Virus record (IMG/VR): IMGVR_UViG_3300005582_000135
Location: 1-21,494 of that record
Reading direction: 5' to 3' (one strand)
DNA length: 21,494 bases
Origin: a virus
Numbering within the stretch: position 1 is the stretch's first letter; every line of letters starts with the position of its first letter. The notes below the pieces were generated by a model. That model saw only the letters and a program-made list of their open reading frames with translations. It was not told where the DNA came from and searched no databases. The translations under genes and the position numbers were made by a program. Positions 12,674-20,145 of the stretch are shown piece by piece.

Positions 12674-12971
12674 GTTCTACATAACCTTCGTCACCCGGTT
12701 CAAGGATTTCCTTTTCCGTATACAAATTTAGCTCAGTAGATTTTTTCTCTATTTCAGCAAGTAAAAGAACCACAGTATAGAATGCTCTTTGTTGGTCATC
12801 AAGTTCTTCATACTTTTTTGTCAGAACAGCTTTAAAGTACTCTTCACCTTTTTCTTGGATATTCATCCCTTGAAGAAGTACAAATGAAGCAGCTTTAGCC
12901 ATAAGATAAAAAGTTTTGTTGACTTGTATATCTATAATAGCATCATCATTGAGTTCTTTTGCCTTGATCAT
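12654..12971 (-). CDS. Conserved helical protein, only - strand gene in window
   Basis: A 105-residue protein read right to left, starting at the ATG at 12971-12969 (MIKAKELNDDAIIDIQVNK) in AAGATTATG context. The frame is open further upstream to 13163, but that would run through the UDG gene. Sequence features are VNKTFYLMAKAASFVLLQ, then EELDDQQRAFYTVVLLLAEIEKK, and a PGDEGYVEP C-terminus. I recall similar small proteins ('DD-QR-FYT--LL-AEIE') in other crAss-like phages, without a function. Its 3' end overlaps the NinB-like gene (12654-12673), and its start is 31 bases from the divergent UDG start. Confidence 0.75.
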   Translation of the reverse strand: MIKAKELNDDAIIDIQVNKTFYLMAKAASFVLLQGMNIQEKGEEYFKAVLTKKYEELDDQQRAFYTVVLLLAEIEKKSTELNLYTEKEILEPGDEGYVEPTLSSN

Positions 12972-13002
12972 AATCTTAATTTTTACCAAAAATAACAAAA
13001 AA

Positions 13003-13713
13003 ATGAAAATAGAACCTGAAATTGAAGAAATCAAACAAAAAATGTTTGATAAACTTGAACCCAGTGGTTGGGGTAGAATTTTTAAATCTTTTATATTTAG
13101 CACAGAGTTTACTAATATACTTAGTGAGCTATATAGGCTTAGTGTAACTGACAAAAGATTCACACCACCACTTAAACAAGTTTTTAGAGCATTTGAAGAA
13201 TGTCCTTATGATGAACTTAAAGTAGTGGTAATTGGTCAGGATCCGTATCCACAGTTAGGAGTTGCAGATGGGATTGCATTTAGTTGTAGCAATACAGACA
13301 AACTGCAACCTAGTCTGAGATTTATATTGGATGAAGTAAACAGAACTGTTTACAATGGTCATCCACAAAGTACAGATGTAGATTTAAAGAGATGGTCTAA
13401 TCAAGGCATTCTCATGTTAAATACTGCACTTACTACTGAAATAGGTAAAATTGGTGGACATTATGAAATTTGGAAACCGTTTACTGCATATTTATTAGAT
13501 TCGTTGAATAATTACAATTCTGGATTAGTGTATGTCTACATGGGTAAAAAAGCTGAAGAGTGGTCTTCTCTTACTAACGACAATAACTATAAGTTTTTTG
13601 TTAAACATCCTGCTTCTGCTGCTTATAATGGCTCTAAATGGGATAGTATGGATGTCTTTAATGAAATATCTAAACTTGTAACTGATAACACGGGTAACAT
13701 AATAAATTGGTAA
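13003..13713 (+). CDS. ung: Uracil-DNA glycosylase, family 1
   Basis: A 236-residue enzyme; the ATG at 13003 is preferred over the open upstream frame, which would only add a leader-like hydrophobic stretch. Key motifs: GQDPYP (79-84) with the catalytic water-activating Asp80, GVADGIAFS (86-94), the uracil-binding Asn in MLNTALT (138-144), and HPASAA (202-207), equal to the 'HPSPLS' loop with the catalytic His. It excises uracil from DNA, starting base-excision repair. It leads the replication block and is divergent from the - strand gene. The HPASAA loop differs from the usual HPSPLS but keeps His-Pro. Confidence 0.95.
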   Translation: MKIEPEIEEIKQKMFDKLEPSGWGRIFKSFIFSTEFTNILSELYRLSVTDKRFTPPLKQVFRAFEECPYDELKVVVIGQDPYPQLGVADGIAFSCSNTDKLQPSLRFILDEVNRTVYNGHPQSTDVDLKRWSNQGILMLNTALTTEIGKIGGHYEIWKPFTAYLLDSLNNYNSGLVYVYMGKKAEEWSSLTNDNNYKFFVKHPASAAYNGSKWDSMDVFNEISKLVTDNTGNIINW

Positions 13714-13714
13714 A

Positions 13715-14305
13715 ATGATAGAGATTTTCATGAAAGGGATTCAACAAGGTTTGACCCCAAACACATTCTATGTGTTGTATTGTATCAAAGAGAATATAAT
13801 ACCTCACAATTCAATAAATAAAGAGCTAGAATGTAAGAGATTACAGAAGGAAGGTTGGTTGACAGAAGACTTGCAATTGACAAATTTAAGCCTTATATTT
13901 ACTACTGAAATAGACGGTTATTTCAAGAAATCCAAGAAGAAAACTTCTAAAGATTTACTGGGGCATAATTTTATGCAAAACATAGAGGCATATGTAAAGA
14001 TATTTCCTAATAAGAAACTATCCTCTGGAAAATACGGTAGAGTACCAGCTAAGAATCTTGAGAATTCATTCAGATGGTTCTTTGAAAACTATAACTACAG
14101 CTGGGAAACAATCTTTAAGGCTACACAAAAGTATGTCAATGAGTATGAGACCCGGAACTATGAGTTTATGAGAAACTGTCAGTATTTCTTGAGAAAACAA
14201 AACCCTCTTGATAAAACATGGGAATCAGATCTCTCAATTCATTGTGAGTATATTAATGATAACCCTGATGATGATGTAATACCGTTTAGTGAGTTAATTG
14301 TATAA
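13715..14305 (+). CDS. Candidate helicase loader or replication initiator, winged-helix-like
   Basis: A 196-residue protein starting one base after the UDG stop and ending 11 bases before the DnaB-type helicase. Residues 11-62 suggest a winged helix: LTPNTFYVLYCIKENI, INKELECKRLQKEGWLTEDLQLTNLS. A Lys-rich linker (71-80) follows. A C-terminal helical domain contains ENSFRWFFENYNYSWETIFKAT and FMRNCQYFLRKQN (about 112-165), which is compatible with a DNA- or helicase-binding domain. Position next to a replicative helicase and a two-domain layout resemble phage loaders such as DnaC/gp59-type proteins, but no AAA motif is present. The role is inference. Confidence 0.65.
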   Translation: MIEIFMKGIQQGLTPNTFYVLYCIKENIIPHNSINKELECKRLQKEGWLTEDLQLTNLSLIFTTEIDGYFKKSKKKTSKDLLGHNFMQNIEAYVKIFPNKKLSSGKYGRVPAKNLENSFRWFFENYNYSWETIFKATQKYVNEYETRNYEFMRNCQYFLRKQNPLDKTWESDLSIHCEYINDNPDDDVIPFSELIV

Positions 14306-14316
14306 TGTAAATTTTG

Positions 14317-15330
14317 ATGCCTATGACAAAGTTATTTAATGGTGCCCGACACCTGTTACCTGTTAGTGAAAGAAGTAGTCTTGAGAAAGGTTTACTTAAA
14401 ATGAAAGCCAAAAGAGAAGGTAAGTTACCTGCATTAATGAGTGCATGGCCTAAATTTAATGATGCCTTCTGTGATGGACTAGAATGGAGAACAATAACAG
14501 TCGTTGGTGCTAGACCTGGAACAGGTAAGACCCTTTTTATGGAACAGCTGGTTTCTGATATTATTGAGAAGAACCCTGACCAAGAATTTAGAGTTCTGAA
14601 GTTTCAGATGGAAATGGTTGATGAGACCAGTGCAATTAGAAAGTTTAGTCTGATTACAGGTGCTGATTACAATACACTAATGAGTAAAGGTGGACATCTC
14701 ATAGATAAAAATTTATTTCAAAAGTGCGTTGACTATTACAAAGAGTCAATAAACAATGATATTGTAAATGTTATCTATGATGTATGTACTGTCAATGAGA
14801 TGTGTTCTACAATTCATCATGAGTTGGAAAGACACAAGAAAGCTGATGGAACATATACAAACCTGCTTGTGACAATAGATCACTCTGCTCTGTTTAAAAA
14901 TGATATTGGACAAAGAGACAAATTTGAAATGTTGGGATCTTTAGGTGAAGCACTCACCATGATGAAAAAGAACTATCCCGTAGCTTTTGTAGTCCTCAGT
15001 CAATTGAATAGAAACATAGATGACCCTAAGAGACAAGTAGAAGCCACTTACGGTAATTATGTGTTAGATTCTGATATCTATGGTTCTGATGCATTGTTAC
15101 AACATGCTGATGTGGTAATGGGTATGAATAAACCTTCTATACGGAAGATAAAGAAATATGGTCCTGAAAAGTTCTTGATTGAAGATCCGGATACACTTGT
15201 GTTCCACTTCTTGAAATCTAGAAATGGTATGACCAGAATCAGTTTCTTTAAGCTTGATAGAACTACTATGAGAATAGTAGAGATACCTACACCACCAAGG
15301 GAAGTTGTACAGAAAATCCCAGTAAATTAA
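14317..15330 (+). CDS. dnaB: DnaB-type replicative helicase
   Basis: A 337-residue RecA-fold helicase starting at ATG 14317; ATG 14323 (MTKLFNGARH) is an alternative. Walker A is GARPGTGKT (64-72). FQMEM (97-101) is the typical DnaB 'S-EM' region. The Walker B Asp is in VTIDHS (185-190), motif H3 is VVLSQLNRN (225-233), and LQHADVVMG (261-269) is followed by KSRNG (300-304) with the arginine finger. The DnaB N-terminal domain is missing or reduced to about 50 residues, so this is a C-terminal-type hexameric helicase. It unwinds the phage replication fork and lies between a candidate loader and a Sak4/SSB pair. Confidence 0.95.
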   Translation: MPMTKLFNGARHLLPVSERSSLEKGLLKMKAKREGKLPALMSAWPKFNDAFCDGLEWRTITVVGARPGTGKTLFMEQLVSDIIEKNPDQEFRVLKFQMEMVDETSAIRKFSLITGADYNTLMSKGGHLIDKNLFQKCVDYYKESINNDIVNVIYDVCTVNEMCSTIHHELERHKKADGTYTNLLVTIDHSALFKNDIGQRDKFEMLGSLGEALTMMKKNYPVAFVVLSQLNRNIDDPKRQVEATYGNYVLDSDIYGSDALLQHADVVMGMNKPSIRKIKKYGPEKFLIEDPDTLVFHFLKSRNGMTRISFFKLDRTTMRIVEIPTPPREVVQKIPVN

Positions 15331-15335
15331 TAATT

Positions 15336-16013
15336 ATGAATAACAACAATTTGAGAAAAGAAAAAGAAAGAGAGTTCTATATGCAGCATATGGATACTTT
15401 CAAAGCAATTGGTCTGGCAGACCCTTTTTTCACAATTAAAACTGCATTCTACAAAAAAGGTAAATTTGGTAGGCAGTGTCAGTTTTTTGAGTGGGAATTG
15501 AAGAAAGGTGATGACATCTATATTGAGTTCTATGAGAATGTCTATGACAGCAATGGGAAGAATACAAATGTAGTTCCTATGTTAGAAGAAAGACAACTCT
15601 TCAAACTTAAGTTTAATCCCTTTTACAATGAAGAATATGATGTTACAGAAACTGTAGATTCAGATGGAAAAGTAGATAGAAAATATCTTGTTCCTGTCAA
15701 TGAAATGGTTGCTGTACTATCAAGTGGTCAAGAGATTAGTCATTCTCTCTATGAAAAGAGAAAAGAAGATGCTAAACTTGACCTACCACAGTTGCAGAGT
15801 TCATTAAGTATCTTTCCTGATTTTGAAGTAGAATACGGAAAAGCATTAGTTGAAAACTCAACTGGTTCTGATTTTGACATTGATAAGGATGCTGACACAA
15901 GTACATTAGCAAATATTTCTTTGAGAGATTTTGCTGCTATTATGTTGGTTAAACCTGTCAGTGACAAGCAATGGTTAAATGATCTGATTAAACAAACAAA
16001 AAGTGAGATATGA
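15336..16013 (+). CDS. Unknown conserved-looking protein of the replication block
   Basis: A 225-residue protein. The N-terminal part (1-75) has a Lys/aromatic-rich region (FFTIKTAFYKKGKFGRQCQFFEW) and acidic strands. The middle (105-130) contains KLKFNPFYNEEYDVTET and KYLVPVNEM. The C-terminal part includes a helical SLRDFAAIMLVKPVSDKQWLNDLIK. It lies 5 bases after dnaB, and its stop overlaps the next start (ATGA, 16010-16013), which argues for a role in replication or recombination. No motif assigns an activity. Confidence 0.7.
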   Translation: MNNNNLRKEKEREFYMQHMDTFKAIGLADPFFTIKTAFYKKGKFGRQCQFFEWELKKGDDIYIEFYENVYDSNGKNTNVVPMLEERQLFKLKFNPFYNEEYDVTETVDSDGKVDRKYLVPVNEMVAVLSSGQEISHSLYEKRKEDAKLDLPQLQSSLSIFPDFEVEYGKALVENSTGSDFDIDKDADTSTLANISLRDFAAIMLVKPVSDKQWLNDLIKQTKSEI

Positions 16014-16729
16014 GTATAGTACTTCCAACTAAAAAGGTTGCGGCAGAAAGAAAAAATCCTAAAAGAATTGTAATTTATTCTAAGCCAAAGACTGGTAAAA
16101 CAACAGCCTATGCAGGTCTTGATGAAAATTTGATTCTTGACTTGGAGAATGGTTGTGAATATGTAGAAGCATTAAAAGTAAAGATTAGTAGTCTACAAGA
16201 ACTATTGGATACTGGTAAAGCAATCAAAGCTGCCGGTAACCCATACAAGTTTGTTACTGTAGATACAGTTACTGCTTTAGAAGATATGATTATGCCACTG
16301 GCAGTCAAACTTTACAGAGCTACATCAATGGGTAAGAACTTTGATGGTGACACTGTAGTTACTTTAGCTAATGGTGCAGGATATTTATATATCCGTCAAG
16401 CATTCTTTCAAGTTTTGGATTTTATTGATACATTAGCACCCACAATTATCTTATCTGGTCATATCAAAGACAAGGTAGTAGATGATAAAGGTGAAATGGT
16501 CATGTCAGCAAACATTGACCTGACAGGTAAAATCAAATCTCTAATTTGTGCAAATGCAGATGCTATTGGGTATATGTACCGTAAGGGTAACAAGACCATT
16601 TTGTCTTTCAAGACGAATGAAGAAGTTACTTGTGGTGCAAGACCAGAACATTTGCGTAACGAAGAAATAGTAATTTCTGAAATGATTGATGGTGTCTTGA
16701 CGACATCATGGGAAAAAGTTTTTGTTTAA
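16010..16729 (+). CDS. AAA/RecA-like ATPase, Sak4-type recombinase
   Basis: A 239-residue P-loop protein. Walker A is SKPKTGKTT (24-32), Walker B VTVD (82-85) lies in KFVTVDTVTALE, and LILDLENGCEYV follows the P-loop. ILSGHIKDKVV (about 147-157) and the Thr/Asn-rich sensor region fit the phage Sak4/AAA_24 group. Sak4 proteins are short RecA-like ATPases that support single-strand annealing together with a cognate SSB. The next gene codes an SSB-like protein, the usual Sak4 partner. Alternatives are other AAA_24 ATPases of unknown role. Its start overlaps the previous stop. Confidence 0.85.
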   Translation: MSIVLPTKKVAAERKNPKRIVIYSKPKTGKTTAYAGLDENLILDLENGCEYVEALKVKISSLQELLDTGKAIKAAGNPYKFVTVDTVTALEDMIMPLAVKLYRATSMGKNFDGDTVVTLANGAGYLYIRQAFFQVLDFIDTLAPTIILSGHIKDKVVDDKGEMVMSANIDLTGKIKSLICANADAIGYMYRKGNKTILSFKTNEEVTCGARPEHLRNEEIVISEMIDGVLTTSWEKVFV

Positions 16730-16751
16730 TAATTTAAAAAAGTAAAGTAAA

Positions 16752-17432
16752 ATGGCTTTAAGTACAGATGATTTAGGTACCGGTGGATCCGGATTACCAA
16801 AAACAATTAGTCCAGGTAACAAAGTATTAAAGATCAATAACATTGAACTAGAGGAGTTCAAGTTTATCAAAGATGCATTCCATTTGGTAATGCATGTTGA
16901 AACTGAACCAATTCCTGGTTTTGAAGGTTTTGCTCTTGACAAAGACAATCCTGAGAAAGGACACTATGCAGGTCAGATTGGTAGAGTTAAAGCTTCTCAG
17001 TATGCATTTGCAGATGGTGAAACTAAAACAGGTGTAAAGATCCAAAGAGACAGATCTATTTTGTTGTTCTTACAAAATCTATGTAAGACACTCGGAGTAA
17101 ATGATTGGATGGCTGCACAACATAACAAGCATGATACTATTGAAGAGTTTGTAGAAGCATTCAATAAAACTGCACCTATCAAAGATAAATATCTTGAGTA
17201 CTGCATTGCTGGTAAAGAATATGTGGGTAAAACAGGATACACAAACTATGATATGTGGTTACCAAAAGCAGAAAATGGAAAGTATGCATTTGGTGAAGTT
17301 GAAGATGGCAAAGTTATAGTCTATAACGAAGCTAAACACTTAAAGAAACTTGAAAATAAAGATGTCTCTAACTTTGGAGATGATGATTTTACAGGTTCTA
17401 GTAAATCTTCTAATGATTTCTCTCTAGATTAA
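16752..17432 (+). CDS. Single-stranded DNA-binding protein-like
   Basis: A 226-residue protein. The N-terminal 30 residues (LGTGGSGLPKTISPGNKVLKINNIELEE) and a beta-rich body with FHLVMHVETEP, GQIGRVKASQYAF and YLEYCIAGKEYVG suggest an OB-fold-type SSB as seen in crAss-like and related phages. The C-terminus is a flexible acidic tail (FGDDDFTGSSKSSNDFSLD), the usual SSB feature for partner binding. It directly follows the Sak4-like ATPase, and a strong terminator follows it. No sequence motif alone proves ssDNA binding, so the call rests on fold pattern, tail and neighbourhood. Confidence 0.7.
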   Translation: MALSTDDLGTGGSGLPKTISPGNKVLKINNIELEEFKFIKDAFHLVMHVETEPIPGFEGFALDKDNPEKGHYAGQIGRVKASQYAFADGETKTGVKIQRDRSILLFLQNLCKTLGVNDWMAAQHNKHDTIEEFVEAFNKTAPIKDKYLEYCIAGKEYVGKTGYTNYDMWLPKAENGKYAFGEVEDGKVIVYNEAKHLKKLENKDVSNFGDDDFTGSSKSSNDFSLD

Positions 17433-17437
17433 AATAT

Positions 17438-17472
17438 TTAGGGGAAATCATATTAGGGTTTCCCCTAATTTT
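17438..17472 (+). terminator. Strong intrinsic terminator after SSB-like gene
   Basis: TTAGGGGAAA (17438-17447) is a perfect 10-bp inverted repeat of TTTCCCCTAA (17459-17468), followed by TTTT (17469-17472). It ends the transcript that runs from UDG. Confidence 0.92.
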
Positions 17473-17485
17473 AAAACTTTAGAGT

Positions 17486-18463
17486 ATGATTTCTACCAAT
17501 GCAATAATATCTGATTTAAATGATGTCCCCAGAGAATGGGTCTTTGAACACTACCTCAAACTAACTGAAAGGTTATCGGGACAAAGTCTCAAAATCAAAT
17601 CTGTTTTTAGTTCCAATGATAAGGTTCCTTCTATGTGTGTTTACACAGATAGTAAAGGCCATTATAAGTTTAAAGATTTTTCTTCAGGCTATGGTGGTGA
17701 TGGATTAAACCTTGTAATGTATGTATGTAACCTTGATAGTCGTGGTAAAGCTTCTTTTAGAATAATGGAAGATTATGCCGACTATATAAGTAAAAATACA
17801 TATGTACCTATTGTCTATAAACCACATAGCAAATATGTAGTTTCAGATTATGAAATGAGACATTGGAATACCCTTGACCAAGGGTACTGGCAAAACTTTA
17901 AGTTATCTTCAAGTCTTTTAGAAAAGTACAATGTATGTCCTTTATCTTTCTATACTATGATTAAGGAAGATGAGGGTAGAATACTAGATTCAATTACAAT
18001 CAAAGGTAATTTTATCTATGGCTACTTCAGAGAAGATGGTACCTTGTATAAAATCTACACCCCAAAGAATAAAGATAACAAGTTCATTAAGGTTAAAGAT
18101 TATATACAGGGAACTGATCAACTTGAGTATAAAGCCAAGTATCTTATTATTACATCTTCTTTAAAGGATTTAATGTGTTTCAAAAGACTATCAATTTCTG
18201 GTATTGAAGCAATTGCTCCTGACAGTGAGAATAGTGTCATTCCTGAGAACTTTATGAGACCTTTGATTAACAAATATCAAAAGATCATTGTAATGTTTGA
18301 TAATGATGAGCCGGGACTCAAATCTGCCAAGAAATATCAAGAGAAATATGGTTTTGACTATGTAAACTTGGATATGTCTAAAGATTTGTCAGACTCAATT
18401 AAGGATCATGGTGTTGAAGCTGTGGTAAATAAATTATTCCCATTAATAAAAAGTGTAATATGA
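17486..18463 (+). CDS. dnaG: DnaG-type primase with altered zinc and Toprim motifs
   Basis: A 325-residue protein. Residues 36-80 follow the CHC2 zinc-binding fold layout (FSSNDKVPSM, YKFKDFSSGYGGDGLNLVMYV), but the Cys/His zinc ligands are absent. A central RNA-polymerase-like domain has NFIYGYFREDGTLYKIYTPK. A Toprim domain follows, with ITSSLKD (222-228) and the acidic metal site FDNDEPG (271-277). In DnaG the first Toprim motif carries a catalytic Glu (VVEGY-D); here the aligned position is Ser. It would synthesise RNA primers for the DnaB helicase. It starts just after a terminator, and its stop overlaps the GIY-YIG-like gene. Confidence 0.85.
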   Translation: MISTNAIISDLNDVPREWVFEHYLKLTERLSGQSLKIKSVFSSNDKVPSMCVYTDSKGHYKFKDFSSGYGGDGLNLVMYVCNLDSRGKASFRIMEDYADYISKNTYVPIVYKPHSKYVVSDYEMRHWNTLDQGYWQNFKLSSSLLEKYNVCPLSFYTMIKEDEGRILDSITIKGNFIYGYFREDGTLYKIYTPKNKDNKFIKVKDYIQGTDQLEYKAKYLIITSSLKDLMCFKRLSISGIEAIAPDSENSVIPENFMRPLINKYQKIIVMFDNDEPGLKSAKKYQEKYGFDYVNLDMSKDLSDSIKDHGVEAVVNKLFPLIKSVI

Positions 18464-18885
18464 GTTGGAATTATCAAGGAATGGAATTCAATGAATTCTG
18501 TATTCCACAGGGAGCCGTTGGGTTCATTTATATTATGACTGCTATCATAGATGGTAAGTCTGTAGCCTATATTGGTAAGAAGAATTTCTTTGCTAATATC
18601 AAGAAACCTCTTGGTAAAAAAGCACTGGCAATGTCTACTGATAAAAGGTTAAAAAAGTACAAGAGGGAACTGAAACCTGATTTTATGAAGTATTACAGTA
18701 GTAATAAAGTACTGAAAGATGCTCATAAGCATGGTGTTATGATTAAAAGAGAAATCCTCATGATTTGTAAAACTCAAATGGAGTTGACATATCAAGAGGT
18801 AAAACACCAATTTTTATATGAGGTGTTAGAGAAAGAAGAATTCCTAAATGGGAATATCTTAGGTAGGTTTTATAAATTCAAATAA
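18460..18885 (+). CDS. GIY-YIG-like nuclease
   Basis: A 141-residue protein. GFIYIM (21-26), then a spacer and AYIGKK (36-41), match the two strands of the GIY-YIG fold. A basic region (RLKKYKRELKPDF) and YYSSNKVLKDAHKHG follow, then KREILMICKTQMELTYQEVKHQF, whose helix holds the Glu residues expected for metal binding, and an Asn near NGNILGRFY. Similar small phage proteins are annotated as putative endonucleases. It is not embedded in a gene like a homing enzyme; it overlaps the primase stop by four bases (ATGA), so a replication or repair role is more likely. Confidence 0.75.
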   Translation: MSWNYQGMEFNEFCIPQGAVGFIYIMTAIIDGKSVAYIGKKNFFANIKKPLGKKALAMSTDKRLKKYKRELKPDFMKYYSSNKVLKDAHKHGVMIKREILMICKTQMELTYQEVKHQFLYEVLEKEEFLNGNILGRFYKFK

Positions 18886-18886
18886 A

Positions 18887-19294
18887 ATGATGACGGAATT
18901 AGAAATGACTGCCCTCTTATTTAAGTTGGCTGACCTTGGTGTGACTGGAATTCAAGTAAGTTATGATGGTGGAGGTGACTCAGGATGTATTGAAGCAATT
19001 ACATATACAACCAAACCTTGTGAAACTCCAGAAGATGCTAATGATCTTGCAGATCAATATGGGCAAGGAGAAAATCTAGCTGATCTAGATCAAAATCTTT
19101 ATGAACAGATTGAGAATTTTGCTCATAGTACTATTCTTGATGACATTGAAGATTGGTGGAATAATGAAGGTGGTTGGGGTCAATTATGTATTTGTGTTCC
19201 TTCAGGAAAATACATTGTAAACAGTCACATCAGAATTACTGAAACTGAAGATTATCAGCATGAAGGAGATTTATTAAGTAAAACTAAGAAGTAA
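18887..19294 (+). CDS. DUF6878-like conserved protein
   Basis: A 135-residue acidic protein. The motif GVTGIQVSYDGGGDSGCIE (18-36) is followed by DIEDWWNNEGGWGQLCICVPSGKY (about 86-109) and an RITETEDYQHEG end. This set ('YDG-GDSG', 'WW-NEGG-G', 'YQHEG') is typical of the DUF6878-type family found in phages and bacteria; the family name is from memory. The conserved Asp/Gly and Trp residues suggest a ligand- or metal-binding site, but the activity is unknown. The stop overlaps the next ATG by one base (TAATG). Confidence 0.65.
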   Translation: MMTELEMTALLFKLADLGVTGIQVSYDGGGDSGCIEAITYTTKPCETPEDANDLADQYGQGENLADLDQNLYEQIENFAHSTILDDIEDWWNNEGGWGQLCICVPSGKYIVNSHIRITETEDYQHEGDLLSKTKK

Positions 19295-19635
19295 TGGCAC
19301 ATCCTTGGGAACATTCAAAATCATCAGCTAGAAAGTTTGGAGGGATACCTGATGACTACCATCACATTCATGAGTGGTTTGATGCTACTAAAGCATGGAT
19401 AGCTCACAGTAAGCATAGGATGTTTAGACATCATGCTGAAGGTATCTTTGAATGTGAGAAGGTATTTGGTGTATCTTTTGTCAACTCTGCTGATAAAACT
19501 GTATACACAAGATATGTTGCAGAACAGCATGTTAAGGAGGATTGTAACAATTACATTCCGACAGCAAAAGAATGGGTGGATAACATTAATACACCTACAG
19601 AATGGATGATTAAAACACTTAAAATAGAAGACTGA
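19294..19635 (+). CDS. DUF6915-like conserved protein, ends KIED
   Basis: A 113-residue protein with HPWEHSKSSARKFGG (3-17), IHEWFDATKAW (25-35), a His-rich HRMFRHHAEGIFECEKVFG (41-59), RYVAEQHVKEDC (72-83) and IPTAKEWV (88-95). This string of conserved blocks is one I know as DUF6915, a family in phages and bacteria without a proven function. The clustered His/Glu residues (RHHAEGIF, EQHVKED) suggest a metal site. It is the first of four genes ending Lys-Ile-Glu-Asp with an overlapping stop/start, here TGATG. Confidence 0.75.
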   Translation: MAHPWEHSKSSARKFGGIPDDYHHIHEWFDATKAWIAHSKHRMFRHHAEGIFECEKVFGVSFVNSADKTVYTRYVAEQHVKEDCNNYIPTAKEWVDNINTPTEWMIKTLKIED

Positions 19636-19637
19636 TG
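19621..19637 (+). repeat. KIED junction repeat, copy 1
   Basis: AAAATAGAAGACTGATG: codes K-I-E-D, stop TGA, and overlaps the next ATG by one base. Matches copies at 19830, 20129 and 20434. Confidence 0.85.
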
Positions 19638-19844
19638 ACACAAGAAAGAAAAGAAGAATGGTATTCTAAAATTAAAGAAGCATCTGCTATTTGGTTTAAA
19701 GAAAATCCTGATTATCATCCTGCATTTAATTATTATGATTCAGGTGAAGTTAGTATTCCAAATGATCCTGAGTACTATAGATTACCTACAGCAATGTGGA
19801 AAGAATATCATGAAGAATTGTATAATGCTAAAATAGAAGACTAA
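19635..19844 (+). CDS. Small unknown protein ending KIED (69 aa)
   Basis: A 69-residue protein with a charged helical start (QERKEEWYSKIKEASAIWF), a Pro/Tyr-rich middle (PDYHPAFNYYDSGEV, DPEYYRLP) and MWKEYHEELYNAKIED at the end. No family is recognised. It begins at the 1-base TGATG overlap with the previous gene and ends at a TAATG overlap with the next. The last 12 coding bases AAAATAGAAGAC are identical to those of its upstream neighbour. Confidence 0.65.
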   Translation: MTQERKEEWYSKIKEASAIWFKENPDYHPAFNYYDSGEVSIPNDPEYYRLPTAMWKEYHEELYNAKIED

Positions 19845-19846
19845 TG
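19830..19846 (+). repeat. KIED junction repeat, copy 2
   Basis: AAAATAGAAGACTAATG, followed by GAA. Differs from copy 1 by one base in the stop codon. Confidence 0.85.
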
Positions 19847-20143
19847 GAACAAAGAATCAACATATTTACAGTGGATACTGTAATAGAAGATGGTAGTTAC
19901 ATAAAAGTAACGGGAGTATATCAGATACCTGAAGGTTCACCATTTGAAAGAGGTGATATACTAACTGAAGATAAATATAATGGTCATCAAATATATGTAG
20001 CGTTTGCTACTAAAGATGAAAATGGGAAAGATGGTTTAGTATTAGATGATAAAAGCAGGCATCCTACTATTAAAAAACCGTTTAGTGAAAAATTAATAAA
20101 AGATCTTAAACTTGGTATACACTTATTTAAAATAGAAGACTAA
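19844..20143 (+). CDS. Small beta-rich unknown protein ending KIED (99 aa)
   Basis: A 99-residue protein, largely beta-strand: NIFTVDTVIEDGSYIKVTGVYQIP, then GDILTEDKYNGHQIYVAFAT, then a charged KSRHPTIKKPFSEKLIKDLKLGIHLF region before the terminal KIED. No family is recognised. Both its gene junctions are the TAATGGAA form, so it is embedded in the chain of 1-base overlaps. Confidence 0.65.
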   Translation: MEQRINIFTVDTVIEDGSYIKVTGVYQIPEGSPFERGDILTEDKYNGHQIYVAFATKDENGKDGLVLDDKSRHPTIKKPFSEKLIKDLKLGIHLFKIED

Positions 20144-20145
20144 TG
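20129..20145 (+). repeat. KIED junction repeat, copy 3
   Basis: AAAATAGAAGACTAATG, followed by GAA. Identical to copy 2 over 20 bases including the first codon after ATG. Confidence 0.85.

Noticed and set aside
12916-13002. N-terminal extension of the UDG with a hydrophobic stretch
   Set aside because: It would run through the start of the - strand gene, and family 1 UDGs need no membrane segment. The ATG at 13003 has an A-rich context and gives a normal protein length.
12972-13163. Longer N-terminus for the - strand gene
   Set aside because: It would lie antisense inside the UDG gene and is Ser/Leu/Ile-rich like translated antisense sequence. The ATG at 12971 gives the recognisable N-terminus.
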